Origin: Marinomonas sp. SBI8L
Lineage (GTDB): Bacteria; Pseudomonadota; Gammaproteobacteria; Pseudomonadales; Marinomonadaceae
NCBI RefSeq assembly: GCF_001624705.1
Contig: NZ_JSEO01000005.1
Coordinates: forward strand, 310,001-374,000
Reading direction: 5' to 3'
DNA: 64,000 nucleotides
Shown: positions 34,794-43,794 of the stretch, in pieces
How the letters are laid out: every line of letters begins with the position of its first letter
Position numbering within the stretch: position 1 is the first letter of the stretch
Made by a program: the position numbers and the translations under genes
Notes under the pieces: generated by a model
The model's database searches: none
Told to the model about the DNA's origin: nothing
The model's input: only the letters and a program-made list of their open reading frames with translations

Positions 34794-35687
34794 CTATTGA
34801 GTGCCACGTAGGCGTAATTTTTCACGGGCTTGAGTTGGGCTTAAAATACGTGCTCCCATACTCTCGATAAGATTGACTGAGCGCTCTACCAATTGACCAT
34901 TTGTTGCCAATACACCTTTACCTAAATACAAGTTGTCTTCCAAGCCAACACGGACATGACCACCTAACAAGGCAGACTGAGCAGCCCAAGGTAATTGGTT
35001 ACGGCCCAAGGCAAACGCTGTCCATTGGCTGTGATCAGGCAGCATATCCACCATACCTTTCAATAAAGTAAAGTCCGGTGGTGCTCCCCAAGGTATCCCC
35101 TGACACAGCTGGAACATAGCATTGTCATCAAGCAAACCTTCTTTCATCATTTGCAGAGAAAACCAAAGATTACCGGTATCAAAGATTTCTAATTCAACCG
35201 TCACACCGAGCTCTTTAATACGAGCAGCGCCGAGGCGAAGCATGTCGGGTGTCGACACATAGACAAGATTGTTATCACCGAAATTTAATGAACCGCAATC
35301 TAGGGTACAGATTTCAGGTTTGAGCTCTTCAATATGAACAAGACGCTCGAGTCCACCGACCAGATCTGTTTCTGGGCAAAATGCGGTTGGGTTTTCTTCG
35401 GGTCCAATATAAAGGTCGCCACCCATACCAGCGGTTAGGTTAATGACAATGTCACAGTTAGATGCTCGAAGACGCTCACATACTTCAGCGTAAAGGTCGA
35501 CTCGTCTAGAGCCTTGCTTTGTTTCTGGGTCTCGAACATGAATATGGGCAATGGCCGCACCTGCATTCCAAGCTTCTATCGCTGAATTAGCAATTTGCTC
35601 TGGGGTAACGGGCACATTCGGGTTTTTATCTGCTGTATCCCCAGCACCATTAATAGCGCAAGTAATAATGACATCTTGATTCATCAT
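34794..35687 (-). CDS. cdhC: BKACE (DUF849) dehydrocarnitine cleavage enzyme
   Basis: Zinc-dependent beta-keto acid cleavage enzyme. With acetyl-CoA it splits 3-dehydrocarnitine into betainyl-CoA and acetoacetate. About 297 residues from the paired ATG ATG at 35687/35684, where the family start [14 protein letters not shown] follows; the frame to 35762 adds 25 unrelated residues. Zinc ligands [11 protein letters not shown] and [10 protein letters not shown] are visible. The substrate is inferred from its partner cdhA. The thioesterase that releases glycine betaine is encoded at 36981-37499. Confidence 0.92.
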   Translation of the reverse strand: MMNQDVIITCAINGAGDTADKNPNVPVTPEQIANSAIEAWNAGAAIAHIHVRDPETKQGSRRVDLYAEVCERLRASNCDIVINLTAGMGGDLYIGPEENPTAFCPETDLVGGLERLVHIEELKPEICTLDCGSLNFGDNNLVYVSTPDMLRLGAARIKELGVTVELEIFDTGNLWFSLQMMKEGLLDDNAMFQLCQGIPWGAPPDFTLLKGMVDMLPDHSQWTAFALGRNQLPWAAQSALLGGHVRVGLEDNLYLGKGVLATNGQLVERSVNLIESMGARILSPTQAREKLRLRGTQ

Positions 35688-35835
35688 AAGGACTCTTTCA
35701 TGGGTTAAATAAAAACGAGAGACAAGTCGGTATGTCTCGCTCTCATCATCAAGTGACATCAAAGTTACACCTTAAAAAAGGATGATTTTGTCTAAAATCG
35801 ATGATTAATAACCTAAAAACCACAAAAAAGAAGGG

Positions 35836-35871
35836 ATGTCGTAAATAGATACACCTATCTGTTTACGACAT
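35836..35871. repeat. 36-base inverted repeat between cdhR and cdhC
   Basis: Sixteen-base arms (35836-35851 and 35856-35871; arm core ATGTCGTAAA) match at 15 of 16 positions around a 4-base loop. On the minus strand the stem is followed by CCCTTCTTTTTT, as in a terminator for cdhR. Each arm also starts with a TGTCG half-site in opposite orientation, so it could be an operator for cdhC. Confidence 0.8.
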
Positions 35872-35897
35872 ATTGAGATGGATATTTTGCTTTAGAG

Positions 35898-36854
35898 CTA
35901 CCTTTCTCGGCTAGGAAGTTTGGAGAATTGCTCTTGATAACAGCGGGTAAAATGAGAAAGAGAAACAAAGCCACAAGCAGTCGCCACCGAGGTTACGCTG
36001 TCTTTAGTTTGTTGTAACATCCAGCGGGCTTTCTCTAGCCTAAGCTGACGGTAAAATGCTTTTGGGGTTTGTTCTAGATGTCGTTTAAATAAACGTTCAA
36101 GCTCTCTATCTGAAATACCAATATGCTCAGCTAGCTCTGCTATCAACAGAGGCTCTTCAATATTTTGTTCCATTAATTGCACTGCTTCGAGCAAATTTGG
36201 ATTGCGGCTATCTAGACGAAGTTGCAAGGAACGTCGCTGAGGTTCGCTATGCTCTCTTTGGTGGGTATAAACAAGCTCATCAGCCACTAAGGTGGCTAGC
36301 TCTTGTCCATGCTGGGCTCTAATCAGATACAGCATCATATCTAAACCCGCTAAGGCACCAGGACAAGAAAAACGCTTTCTATCTATAACCAACAACTCCT
36401 GCACTAAGGTTACCTTAGGGAAAGCCTCCTGAGTTGTTTCATGGTTTTCCCAATGCATAGTGACTCGATAGCCATCTAAAATGCCCGCCGCAGCCGCAAT
36501 ATAAGCACCTGTATCCTGACAACCAATATCGGCACCATAATGGCTTTGCTGTCGAATAAAACCTAATAGGGCTGGTGTCGTTACCAAATCAGGATCACTG
36601 CCTGAACAGATAATCAAAGTTTCACACTTATCTATGGCTTGAATCTGGGTATGAGTCATTATCTCAATGCTATCACTGCTTGAGATTAAACCACCGCTTT
36701 CTGAGATAAGTTGCCACTCATACAGGTCTTCTCCTTGAGTACGATTTGCATGGCGTAAAGGGTCTAACATGGAGGTTAAGCCAAACAGAGAGAAGCCTGG
36801 TAGTAACAAAAAGTGAATCTTTTGTACTTTCGTTCTTGATGGATCACCAAACAA
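35898..36854 (-). CDS. cdhR: Carnitine catabolism regulator CdhR-like (GlxA-type AraC family)
   Basis: 318 residues with a DJ-1/PfpI-like sensor (about 10-195; FLLLPGFSLFGLTSMLDPLRH, GCQDTGAYIAAAAGIL) and a C-terminal AraC domain (LAEHIGISDRELERLFKRHL, VATACGFVSLSHFTRCY). CdhR of P. aeruginosa activates the cdh genes in response to carnitine. The start is TTG, with GAGGAG seven bases upstream; no ATG is in frame there. It is divergent from cdhB, and the shared 126-base region holds a tandem operator, so it may control both. Confidence 0.85.
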   Translation of the reverse strand: MFGDPSRTKVQKIHFLLLPGFSLFGLTSMLDPLRHANRTQGEDLYEWQLISESGGLISSSDSIEIMTHTQIQAIDKCETLIICSGSDPDLVTTPALLGFIRQQSHYGADIGCQDTGAYIAAAAGILDGYRVTMHWENHETTQEAFPKVTLVQELLVIDRKRFSCPGALAGLDMMLYLIRAQHGQELATLVADELVYTHQREHSEPQRRSLQLRLDSRNPNLLEAVQLMEQNIEEPLLIAELAEHIGISDRELERLFKRHLEQTPKAFYRQLRLEKARWMLQQTKDSVTSVATACGFVSLSHFTRCYQEQFSKLPSRER

Positions 36855-36879
36855 GTTTCATCTCCTCTCCCGATTAAGT

Positions 36880-36942
36880 TGTCGATAATAATCAATTTAT
36901 ATGCGACTTTAATCAATAGCATAGTTTTTTTATGCCTAGCAT
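36880..36942 (+). promoter_or_regulatory. Tandem operator and -10 of the cdhB promoter
   Basis: Two 21-base units start at 36880 and 36901. They share CGA, three bases, then TAATCAAT; the first begins TGTCGA. A -10-like TAGCAT (36937-36942) begins 36 bases after the second unit, the same distance as in the hydroxylase promoter at 29.6 kb. No -35 is evident. This is typical of an ArgR/CdhR-type activated promoter. Confidence 0.6.
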
Positions 36943-36980
36943 AGGAGCCAGCCACACTACTTACTGAACTAGGAGAAAAA

Positions 36981-37499
36981 ATGCCAAACCAAACTGCACT
37001 GGCTGAACAGCCAAACGAGCCTGATATGATTAACTTATTCGAAAGCCCAGTTTTACCTGAATGGATAGATTACAACGGACACATGAATGATGCCTATTAT
37101 GTGGTCGCTTTTAGTCAGGCTATTGACGCCTTTATGTTGCATATTGGTCTGGATAAAACCTTTAGAGAAGAACACTGTGTTTCTATTTACACCCTACAAA
37201 GTATGGTGACTTACCTAAAAGAGGTCGCTGAAGCTGAGCCCATCATTATCCAAGGGCAATTATTAGAAAGTGATAATAAAAAACTAAGACTCTTCATGAC
37301 CATGTACCACGGACAAACCCATGATGAATTAGCCACAATGGAAACCTTGTTGTTACATATGGATATGCAAGCACATAGAGCCGCACCTTTCTTAACACAG
37401 ACACAAGCATTTGTTGATGAAATACAGGCCGCCCACAACCTATTAGACACACCTATAAATGCAGGTAAAGCCATTGCGATTAGGCGCCCTAAATTTTAA
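36981..37499 (+). CDS. cdhB: Betainyl-CoA thioesterase (hotdog fold)
   Basis: 172 residues of the 4-hydroxybenzoyl-CoA thioesterase-like hotdog family, with WIDYNGHMNDAYYVVAF as the catalytic helix region. In carnitine catabolism this enzyme hydrolyses betainyl-CoA to glycine betaine and CoA. AGGAG precedes the start by six bases. It is transcribed alone, divergent from cdhR, behind the tandem operator, and closed by a terminator at 37552-37580. Confidence 0.88.
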   Translation: MPNQTALAEQPNEPDMINLFESPVLPEWIDYNGHMNDAYYVVAFSQAIDAFMLHIGLDKTFREEHCVSIYTLQSMVTYLKEVAEAEPIIIQGQLLESDNKKLRLFMTMYHGQTHDELATMETLLLHMDMQAHRAAPFLTQTQAFVDEIQAAHNLLDTPINAGKAIAIRRPKF

Positions 37500-37551
37500 C
37501 GCTAGCTTTTAAAGCCGTTACTTTTTAGAGAGCTACTTTCTCAGACAAAAT

Positions 37552-37580
37552 AAAAAGGGTGTCCAATGGACACCCTTTTT
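37552..37580. terminator. Bidirectional terminator between cdhB and the thiolase gene
   Basis: Perfect AAAAAGGGTGTCC / GGACACCCTTTTT stem with a 3-base loop, between convergent genes. Confidence 0.93.
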
Positions 37581-37614
37581 ATTGATGAGCGCTACAAGAG
37601 AGCAAAAAAAACGA

Positions 37615-38790
37615 TTAGTTAGAAAGCGCTGCTGCGATTCCCATACCACCGCCAATACACAAGGTCGCAAGGCCTCGTTTAGCGTCACGTTTTTGCATCT
37701 CATGAATCAAGCTCACTAAGATACGACAGCCGGATGCACCAATGGGGTGACCAAGCGCAATGGCTCCACCATTCACATTCACTTTAGCGGTATCAAAGCC
37801 AAGCTCTTTATTCACTGTCATCGCTTGTACCGCGAACGCTTCATTGGCTTCGACTAGATCAAGGCTGGCGATATCCCAACCCAGTTTATCCAAACACTTA
37901 CGGCTAGCATGAATTGGCCCTGTCCCCATGATTTCTGGCGCACAGCCTGAGCTCGCAAAACCATCCAGAGTAGCAAGCACAGGTAAACCTAGTTCGTCTG
38001 CTTTCTCTTTGGTAGTGACAACCACCATAGCCGCACCATCATTAATGGTCGATGCGTTACCCGCTGTCACTGTTCCTTCTTTATTAAAAGCTGGACGAAG
38101 CTTGGCAAGTGAGGCTAACTCAGTACCATGTCTTGGCTGTTCGTCGGTATCGACAATCAGGTCATCCTTACGACGTTGCGGAACCCGAATAGGGATGATT
38201 TCTTGCTCAAATTGACCTGCTTCCATGGCCACTTGTGCTTTTTGTTGTGAAGCCAGCGCAAACGCATCCTGATCTTCACGGCTAACATCCCATTTTTGTG
38301 CAATGTTTTCAGCGGTAATCCCCATATGGAAGTCATTAAAGGCATCCCATAGACCATCACTTATCATGGTATCTTTTAATGCCCAATTACCCATTTTTTG
38401 GCCATTACGACTATTAGGTAAAACATGTGCCGCTTGACTCATGCTTTCTTGACCGCCAGCCACAACCATTTGGGCATCGCCCGCTAAGATAGCTTGAGCC
38501 GCCATTTGTACTGCTTTTAAGCCAGAGCCACATACCTTATTAATGGTTAATGCAGATACAGACTCAGGCAGTCCGGCATTAAGCGCTGTTTGACGCGCAG
38601 GGTTTTGACCACAGCCTGCTGCTAGTACTTGGCCTAAAATGACTTCATCAATTTGATTCGTTAATACTGGCTGCTTTTCCAGCAAACCCGCTAATACCTG
38701 CTTACCCAGCTCAACCGCAGACAAAGATGATAAGCTGCCATTAAACGCGCCAATTGGCGAACGCCCTGCTGCTACAATTACAATTTGCAT
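37615..38790 (-). CDS. atoB: Acetyl-CoA acetyltransferase (thiolase)
   Basis: Splits acetoacetyl-CoA with CoA into two acetyl-CoA. 391 residues. The nucleophilic Cys is in KVCGSGLKAVQMA (about residue 88), the catalytic His in IALGHPIGASGCR, and the second Cys in LCIGGGMGIA. Last gene of the scoA-scoB-thiolase operon (dhcA-dhcB-atoB in P. aeruginosa). It finishes the route from carnitine carbon to acetyl-CoA. Confidence 0.95.
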   Translation of the reverse strand: MQIVIVAAGRSPIGAFNGSLSSLSAVELGKQVLAGLLEKQPVLTNQIDEVILGQVLAAGCGQNPARQTALNAGLPESVSALTINKVCGSGLKAVQMAAQAILAGDAQMVVAGGQESMSQAAHVLPNSRNGQKMGNWALKDTMISDGLWDAFNDFHMGITAENIAQKWDVSREDQDAFALASQQKAQVAMEAGQFEQEIIPIRVPQRRKDDLIVDTDEQPRHGTELASLAKLRPAFNKEGTVTAGNASTINDGAAMVVVTTKEKADELGLPVLATLDGFASSGCAPEIMGTGPIHASRKCLDKLGWDIASLDLVEANEAFAVQAMTVNKELGFDTAKVNVNGGAIALGHPIGASGCRILVSLIHEMQKRDAKRGLATLCIGGGMGIAAALSN

Positions 38791-38812
38791 AACTTAACTA
38801 CCTGTCTCTTAA

Positions 38813-39469
38813 TTAAAACGTCATTTCTGGAACATGATCAGGCACGATCAAACGGCCTTGGGTTTTCGCTTGAATCTCTTCAACCGACACACCTGGTGCA
38901 CGTTCTTTTAAGATAAAAGCGCCATCTTCGATTTCAAGCCAAGCCAAATCTGTCAGTACTTTTTTAATACAACCTTTACCCGTTAGAGGTAAGGTACAGG
39001 CATCTAATAACTTAGAGTCGCCATTTTTTGATGCATGAGTCATGGTGACAATAATATTGTCAGCACCTGCTACCAAATCCATCGCGCCACCCATGCCTTT
39101 GATTAACTTCTTAGGAATCATCCAAGATGCAATGTTACCGCTCACATCGACTTCAAAAGCACCTAATACGGTGAGATCCACATGGCCACCGCGAATCATA
39201 GCGAAGGATTCGGCCGACGAGAAAATAGAACTACCAGACACAGCGGTTACGGTTTGTTTTCCCGCATTAATCATGTCAGCGTCTAGTTCTTCTTCCGTTG
39301 GGAAGGCGCCCATACCAAGTAAACCATTTTCTGATTGCAACATAACCTCCATGCCTTCTGGTACGAAGTTAGCCACTAAAGTTGGAATACCAATACCTAG
39401 GTTTACGTAATAACCATCTTGTAGTTCACGTGCCACTCGAATGGCCATTTGATCACGGGAAAGAGTCAT
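38813..39469 (-). CDS. dhcB: 3-oxoacid CoA-transferase, subunit B
   Basis: 218 residues. The catalytic Glu is in LQSENGLLGMG, and NLGIGIPTLVANF lies near the N-terminus. With subunit A it moves CoA to acetoacetate, or to dehydrocarnitine in the older reading of the P. aeruginosa dhcAB genes. Given the BKACE enzyme in the same island, acetoacetate is the likelier substrate. It lies 33 bases after subunit A. Confidence 0.93.
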   Translation of the reverse strand: MTLSRDQMAIRVARELQDGYYVNLGIGIPTLVANFVPEGMEVMLQSENGLLGMGAFPTEEELDADMINAGKQTVTAVSGSSIFSSAESFAMIRGGHVDLTVLGAFEVDVSGNIASWMIPKKLIKGMGGAMDLVAGADNIIVTMTHASKNGDSKLLDACTLPLTGKGCIKKVLTDLAWLEIEDGAFILKERAPGVSVEEIQAKTQGRLIVPDHVPEMTF

Positions 39470-39502
39470 AAAATCACCTATATAATTTAGAAATCAAACG
39501 CC

Positions 39503-40201
39503 TTATTCAGACACAGTTCGCTTTTCAATACGTTTTTCAAAGGTACCTACAATCACTCTATCCACATAAATACCAGGAGTGTGAATATGAGCAGGATCAA
39601 GAGAACCTGTTTCAACTAATTCTTCTACTTCAACCACGGTAATCTTGCCTGCCGTTGCCGCAAGTGGATTAAAGTTTTGCGCGGTATGGCGATAAACAAC
39701 ATTGCCATATCTATCTGCTTTCCAGCCTTTTACTATGGCAAAATCACCTGTAATAGACTCTTCTAACAGGTATTCACGACCATTAAATTCACGGGTATCT
39801 TTACCTTCTGCAACGGGAGTACCCACGCCTGTTGCCGTATAAAATGCCGGAATACCTGCACCGCCAGCACGCATTTTTTCAGCCAAGGTACCTTGAGGTG
39901 TTAACTCGACTTCCAAGTCACCTTCTAATAGCTGCTTTTCAAATAAGGCGTTTTCACCCACATAAGAAGACACCATTTTTTTGATCTGCATATCTTCTAA
40001 CAAGATGCCAAGACCAAAACCATCCACACCACAGTTATTAGAAACCACAGTTAAGTTTTTGGTTTGCTTACGCTTAATTTCACTAATCAAATTTTCAGGA
40101 ATACCACACAGGCCAAAACCGCCTGCTAACACTGTCATTCCATCTTCTAGACCTGCAAGGGCTTCCTCGTAGGTGTCTACTACCTTATTAAAACCAGCCA
40201 T
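39503..40201 (-). CDS. dhcA: 3-oxoacid CoA-transferase, subunit A
   Basis: 232 residues with the glycine loop [14 protein letters not shown] and [11 protein letters not shown], typical of subunit A. First gene of a three-gene operon with subunit B and thiolase. It is divergent from a LysR gene, the same order as dhcR-dhcA in P. aeruginosa. Confidence 0.93.
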   Translation of the reverse strand: MAGFNKVVDTYEEALAGLEDGMTVLAGGFGLCGIPENLISEIKRKQTKNLTVVSNNCGVDGFGLGILLEDMQIKKMVSSYVGENALFEKQLLEGDLEVELTPQGTLAEKMRAGGAGIPAFYTATGVGTPVAEGKDTREFNGREYLLEESITGDFAIVKGWKADRYGNVVYRHTAQNFNPLAATAGKITVVEVEELVETGSLDPAHIHTPGIYVDRVIVGTFEKRIEKRTVSE

Positions 40202-40276
40202 GTGTTCACCTCAAATTAATACATGCTTTATTTGATATTAGTCTGTACCATCTTCACTCATTAATTAAGTTTATAA

Positions 40277-40308
40277 TTTTTATCTATTAATACTTTTTAC
40301 TTATTAAT
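40277..40308. promoter_or_regulatory. 17-base direct repeat in the dhcA/dhcR intergenic region
   Basis: TTTTTATCTATTAAT (40277-40291) and TTTTTACTTATTAAT (40294-40308), 13 of 15 identical. They lie in the 161-base divergent region and may be a LysR binding site, although the sequence is AT-rich. Confidence 0.3.
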
Positions 40309-40362
40309 CTTTCTATTTATAGATAGCTCTTTCATTCGCATCATTAAGACTGGATAACTGAC

Positions 40363-41259
40363 ATGAATCCGAAACAACTCAAAGTCTTCCTTGCTGTGGC
40401 AAGAACCAAAAGTTTTGCCGAAGCTGCAGCCTTGGTACATATGTCTCAACCTGCGGTCAGTTTATCCATTAAGAACTTAGAAGACTCCCTTGGTGGCAGG
40501 CTCTTTACCCGCACCACGAGAACCACTCACCTCACCCCAGAAGGTGAGGCACTTATGCCAATTGCAAAGTCGTTATTAGCCTCTTGGGCGGATGCGGAAC
40601 ATGAGCTACATCAAAGGTTTACCTTAAATATGGGGAAAATCGCCTTAGCTGCCATGCCATCTTTTGCAGCCTCCTTGTTACCACAAGGCTTGCTCAAATA
40701 TAGACAAAAACACGCGAATATAAAGGTCGAGGTTCATGACGTACTCGCAGACACAGTGGTGGAGTTGGTTCGCTCAGGACAAATAGAAATTGGTATTTCC
40801 TTTGCCCCAGACAATACGCAAGATTTGAATTTTCAAACCCTGTTTAATGATAGATTCATTGCTGTCGTTCCAAGCAACAGCCCTTTAAAAGACATCAAAG
40901 AACTCACTTGGTCACAACTATTAGATTACGACTTTATCACGCTACAAAGGCCTTCGAGCGTGAGAAGTATGATTGAAGAAGCCCTGTTTAAGGAATCAAT
41001 TGATTTACAGGTCACCTTTGATGCCCACCAACTTGCCACCGTAGGTCGCATGGTCGCAGAAGGTTTAGGCGTCGCAGTAGTGCCCGCCTTATGCGAGCGT
41101 CAAATGAGGGAACAAGGTGCAATATGCTTACCCATTAAAGCCCCCATTATCGCCAGAAATGTTGGCATAATCACCAGAGCCAAAACACCTCTATCCATTG
41201 CAGCAGAGGCCATGGTCGAGACCTTAATTGAAACCTTGGCGGACCAAAATCTGAATTAA
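40363..41259 (+). CDS. dhcR: LysR-family regulator, DhcR-like
   Basis: 298 residues. Winged helix at 1-60 (MNPKQLKVFLAVARTKSFAEA, SQPAVSLSIKNLEDSLG) and a LysR effector domain (about 90-295). It is divergent from the CoA-transferase operon, as dhcR is in P. aeruginosa, and probably activates that operon. The ligand is not known from sequence. Confidence 0.85.
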   Translation: MNPKQLKVFLAVARTKSFAEAAALVHMSQPAVSLSIKNLEDSLGGRLFTRTTRTTHLTPEGEALMPIAKSLLASWADAEHELHQRFTLNMGKIALAAMPSFAASLLPQGLLKYRQKHANIKVEVHDVLADTVVELVRSGQIEIGISFAPDNTQDLNFQTLFNDRFIAVVPSNSPLKDIKELTWSQLLDYDFITLQRPSSVRSMIEEALFKESIDLQVTFDAHQLATVGRMVAEGLGVAVVPALCERQMREQGAICLPIKAPIIARNVGIITRAKTPLSIAAEAMVETLIETLADQNLN

Positions 41260-41288
41260 GTTAAGCACCTTCATCCAACATAAGACTC

Positions 41289-41723
41289 TTAGTCCAGCAT
41301 AAAAGTAACTGGGCCATCATTGATTAATGCCACTTGCATGTCTGCGCCAAACTCACCTGTTGCCACCTTGTCGTGTTGCTTGCGCACCATATCGACAAAC
41401 ACATTAAACAAACGCTCTGCTTCAGCAGGCACAGCAGCTGTTGAAAACCCAGGTCTTAGACCCTTTTTAGTTTCAGCAGCCAAGGTGAACTGAGACACCA
41501 AGAGCACGCCACCTTCAACCTGTTTAACGTTAAGGTTCATTTTGCCTGCTTCATCGCTAAACATGCGGTATTTCAAAAGCTTATCCGCTAAACGTTGAAG
41601 GTCTGCTTCTGTATCGGCTTTTTCGATGCCCACCAACACCATTTGCCCATGGTCTATGGCGCCAATCACTTCACCTGCCACAGTCACACTGGCTTGTTTT
41701 GCTCTTTGTATCAGTAGTTTCAT
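41289..41723 (-). CDS. dtd: D-aminoacyl-tRNA deacylase
   Basis: Hydrolyses D-amino acids from mischarged tRNA. The 144-residue form starts at MKLLIQRAKQASVTV, with AAGGG ahead of it; the frame to 41765 adds 14 residues. Active-site motifs LLVSQFTLAAETKKGLRPGF and NDGPVTFML are present. It lies downstream of typA's terminator and is oriented like it. Confidence 0.95.
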   Translation of the reverse strand: MKLLIQRAKQASVTVAGEVIGAIDHGQMVLVGIEKADTEADLQRLADKLLKYRMFSDEAGKMNLNVKQVEGGVLLVSQFTLAAETKKGLRPGFSTAAVPAEAERLFNVFVDMVRKQHDKVATGEFGADMQVALINDGPVTFMLD

Positions 41724-41791
41724 TTGAACCCTTAATTTTTTATCGCTAATGAAATGATTGTTCATTTATCCATTAATAAATCAAGCCCACA

Positions 41792-41817
41792 AAAAAAGCG
41801 CCCGAAGGCGCTTTTTT
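41792..41817. terminator. Terminator between typA and dtd
   Basis: AAAAAAGCGCC / GGCGCTTTTTT stem with a CGAA loop. Confidence 0.92.
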
Positions 41818-41848
41818 GATGACATTCTAATTACTTAGATTGTCTAAC

Positions 41849-43660
41849 TTACTTACGACCCGCACGTTTACGTTCGTTTTCAGTCAATAGTTTCTTACGT
41901 ACACGGATGCTGTCCGGTGTTACTTCGACTAGTTCGTCATCTTCGATGAACTCAAGCGCTTGCTCAAGTGTGTGACGAATTGGTGGAGTAAGCGTTAGAG
42001 CTTCATCAGTACCAGATGCACGTACGTTAGTTAGCTGCTTACCTTTAACAGGGTTAACCGCTAGATCGTTGTCACGTGAGTGAATACCGATAATTTGACC
42101 TTCGTATACTTCAACCGCATGACCTAGGAACATACGACCACGGCTTTGTAGGTTAAATAGTGAGTAAGCAGCTGTTTTACCTGCAAGCATACTAACTAGT
42201 ACACCATTCTTACGACTTTGTACTTCACCTACTTTAACTGGACCATAGTGGTCAAATACGCTGGTCATGATACCTGAACCAGAAGTAAGGGTTAGGAACA
42301 AACCACGGAAACCAATCAAACCACGAGAAGGCATCATGAATTCAAGACGTGTACGGCCTTTACCATCTGGTTCCATGTTAGTTAGCTCTGCTTTACGCAA
42401 ACCTAGCTCTTCCATGATGGCACCTTGATGTTGATCTTCAACATCGATAACCACTTGTTCAAAAGGTTCAGACATTACGCCGTCGATTTCTTTCGTTACA
42501 ACTTCTGGACGAGATACACCCATTTCGAAGCCTTCACGACGCATTGTTTCGATCAATACAGATAAGTGAAGCTCACCACGACCAGAAACGATGAATTTAT
42601 CCGGTGTGTCACCTTGTTCTACGCGCAATGCAACGTTGTGGATAAGCTCTTGGTCTAGACGGTCTTTGATGTTACGAGTCGTAACGAACTTACCTTCTTT
42701 ACCAGCGAATGGAGAATCGTTAACGATGAAGTTCATGCTAACGGTTGGCTCATCTACGCTTAGAGCAGGAAGTGCTTCAACATTTGTTGGCTCACACAAG
42801 GTATCAGAGATACTTAGCTTGTCGATACCATTGATACATACGATGTCACCCGCAGTCGCTAGTTCAGTATCGATGCGATCAAGACCCATGTAGCCTTTCA
42901 CGTTTAGTACTTTACCTTTACGCTCAGAACCATCAGCTGATTTAATAACAACTTGTTGGTTAGGAGAAAGCTTACCACGTGTGATACGGCCTACACCGAT
43001 TACACCGACATAGCTGTCATAATCCAATGCAGAAATCTGCATTTGGAAGTCACCTTCAGGGTCAACTTTAGGTGCTGGTACGCTATCTACGATCATTTGG
43101 TAAAGTGGCGTCATGTCTTCAGCCATTTCGTCTGGATCTTCACCAGCAATACCATTGATTGCAGATGCGTAGATAACAGGAAAGTCTAATTGCTCTTCTG
43201 TTGCACCTAGGCTATCGAAAAGGTCAAAAACTTGATCCATTACATAGTCAGGACGAGCACCAGGACGGTCAATCTTGTTGATTACAACAATTGGACGTAG
43301 GCCCTGTTCGAATGCTTTAGAAGTTACAAAGCGAGTTTGAGGCATAGGACCATCAACGGCATCAACCAATAGACATACGCAGTCAACCATAGATAGTACA
43401 CGTTCTACTTCACCACCGAAGTCGGCGTGTCCAGGTGTGTCTACGATGTTGATGCGGTAGTCATTCCATTTGATGGCTGTGTTTTTAGCCAAAATGGTAA
43501 TACCACGCTCTTTCTCTTGGTCGTTTGAGTCCATGATACGCTCAGCGCCTTCGTCCTTGCGATCGAGGGTACCTGATTGGCTCAAAAGTTTATCAACCAA
43601 GGTAGTTTTACCATGGTCAACGTGGGCTATAATGGCGATGTTTCTTAAATTCTCGATCAC
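41849..43660 (-). CDS. typA: Ribosome-associated GTPase TypA/BipA
   Basis: 603-residue translational GTPase that helps 50S assembly and stress adaptation. G1 [16 protein letters not shown]3 [16 protein letters not shown] and G4 [13 protein letters not shown] are present, followed by the EF-G-like domains and the TypA-specific C-terminus with [19 protein letters not shown] clear TATAAT lies upstream at 43699-43704. Confidence 0.97.
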   Translation of the reverse strand: MIENLRNIAIIAHVDHGKTTLVDKLLSQSGTLDRKDEGAERIMDSNDQEKERGITILAKNTAIKWNDYRINIVDTPGHADFGGEVERVLSMVDCVCLLVDAVDGPMPQTRFVTSKAFEQGLRPIVVINKIDRPGARPDYVMDQVFDLFDSLGATEEQLDFPVIYASAINGIAGEDPDEMAEDMTPLYQMIVDSVPAPKVDPEGDFQMQISALDYDSYVGVIGVGRITRGKLSPNQQVVIKSADGSERKGKVLNVKGYMGLDRIDTELATAGDIVCINGIDKLSISDTLCEPTNVEALPALSVDEPTVSMNFIVNDSPFAGKEGKFVTTRNIKDRLDQELIHNVALRVEQGDTPDKFIVSGRGELHLSVLIETMRREGFEMGVSRPEVVTKEIDGVMSEPFEQVVIDVEDQHQGAIMEELGLRKAELTNMEPDGKGRTRLEFMMPSRGLIGFRGLFLTLTSGSGIMTSVFDHYGPVKVGEVQSRKNGVLVSMLAGKTAAYSLFNLQSRGRMFLGHAVEVYEGQIIGIHSRDNDLAVNPVKGKQLTNVRASGTDEALTLTPPIRHTLEQALEFIEDDELVEVTPDSIRVRKKLLTENERKRAGRK

Positions 43661-43698
43661 AGTAGTGTTTCTCGGCTAGCTGATAAAAAGTTGCGCGC

Positions 43699-43704
43699 AT
43701 TATA
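43699..43704 (-). promoter_or_regulatory. -10 element of typA
   Basis: TATAAT on the minus strand, about 38 bases before the typA start. The -35 is weak. Confidence 0.45.
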
Positions 43705-43794
43705 GGCGATCTTGCTAGCAATTTGTTAAAAAAACACTCAAATAAATCACTTTATTCTGCTGTTTCTGAAAAACATCGTACAAAACAAGATGAT

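Noticed and set aside
35719-35738. GAGACA / TGTCTC inverted repeat just before cdhC
   Set aside because: Arms of six bases only, low-complexity surroundings, no link to the 21-base operators.
39042-39410. 122-residue open frame opposite the CoA-transferase B gene
   Set aside because: Antisense to a clear enzyme gene, no family features and no ribosome site: a shadow of codon bias.
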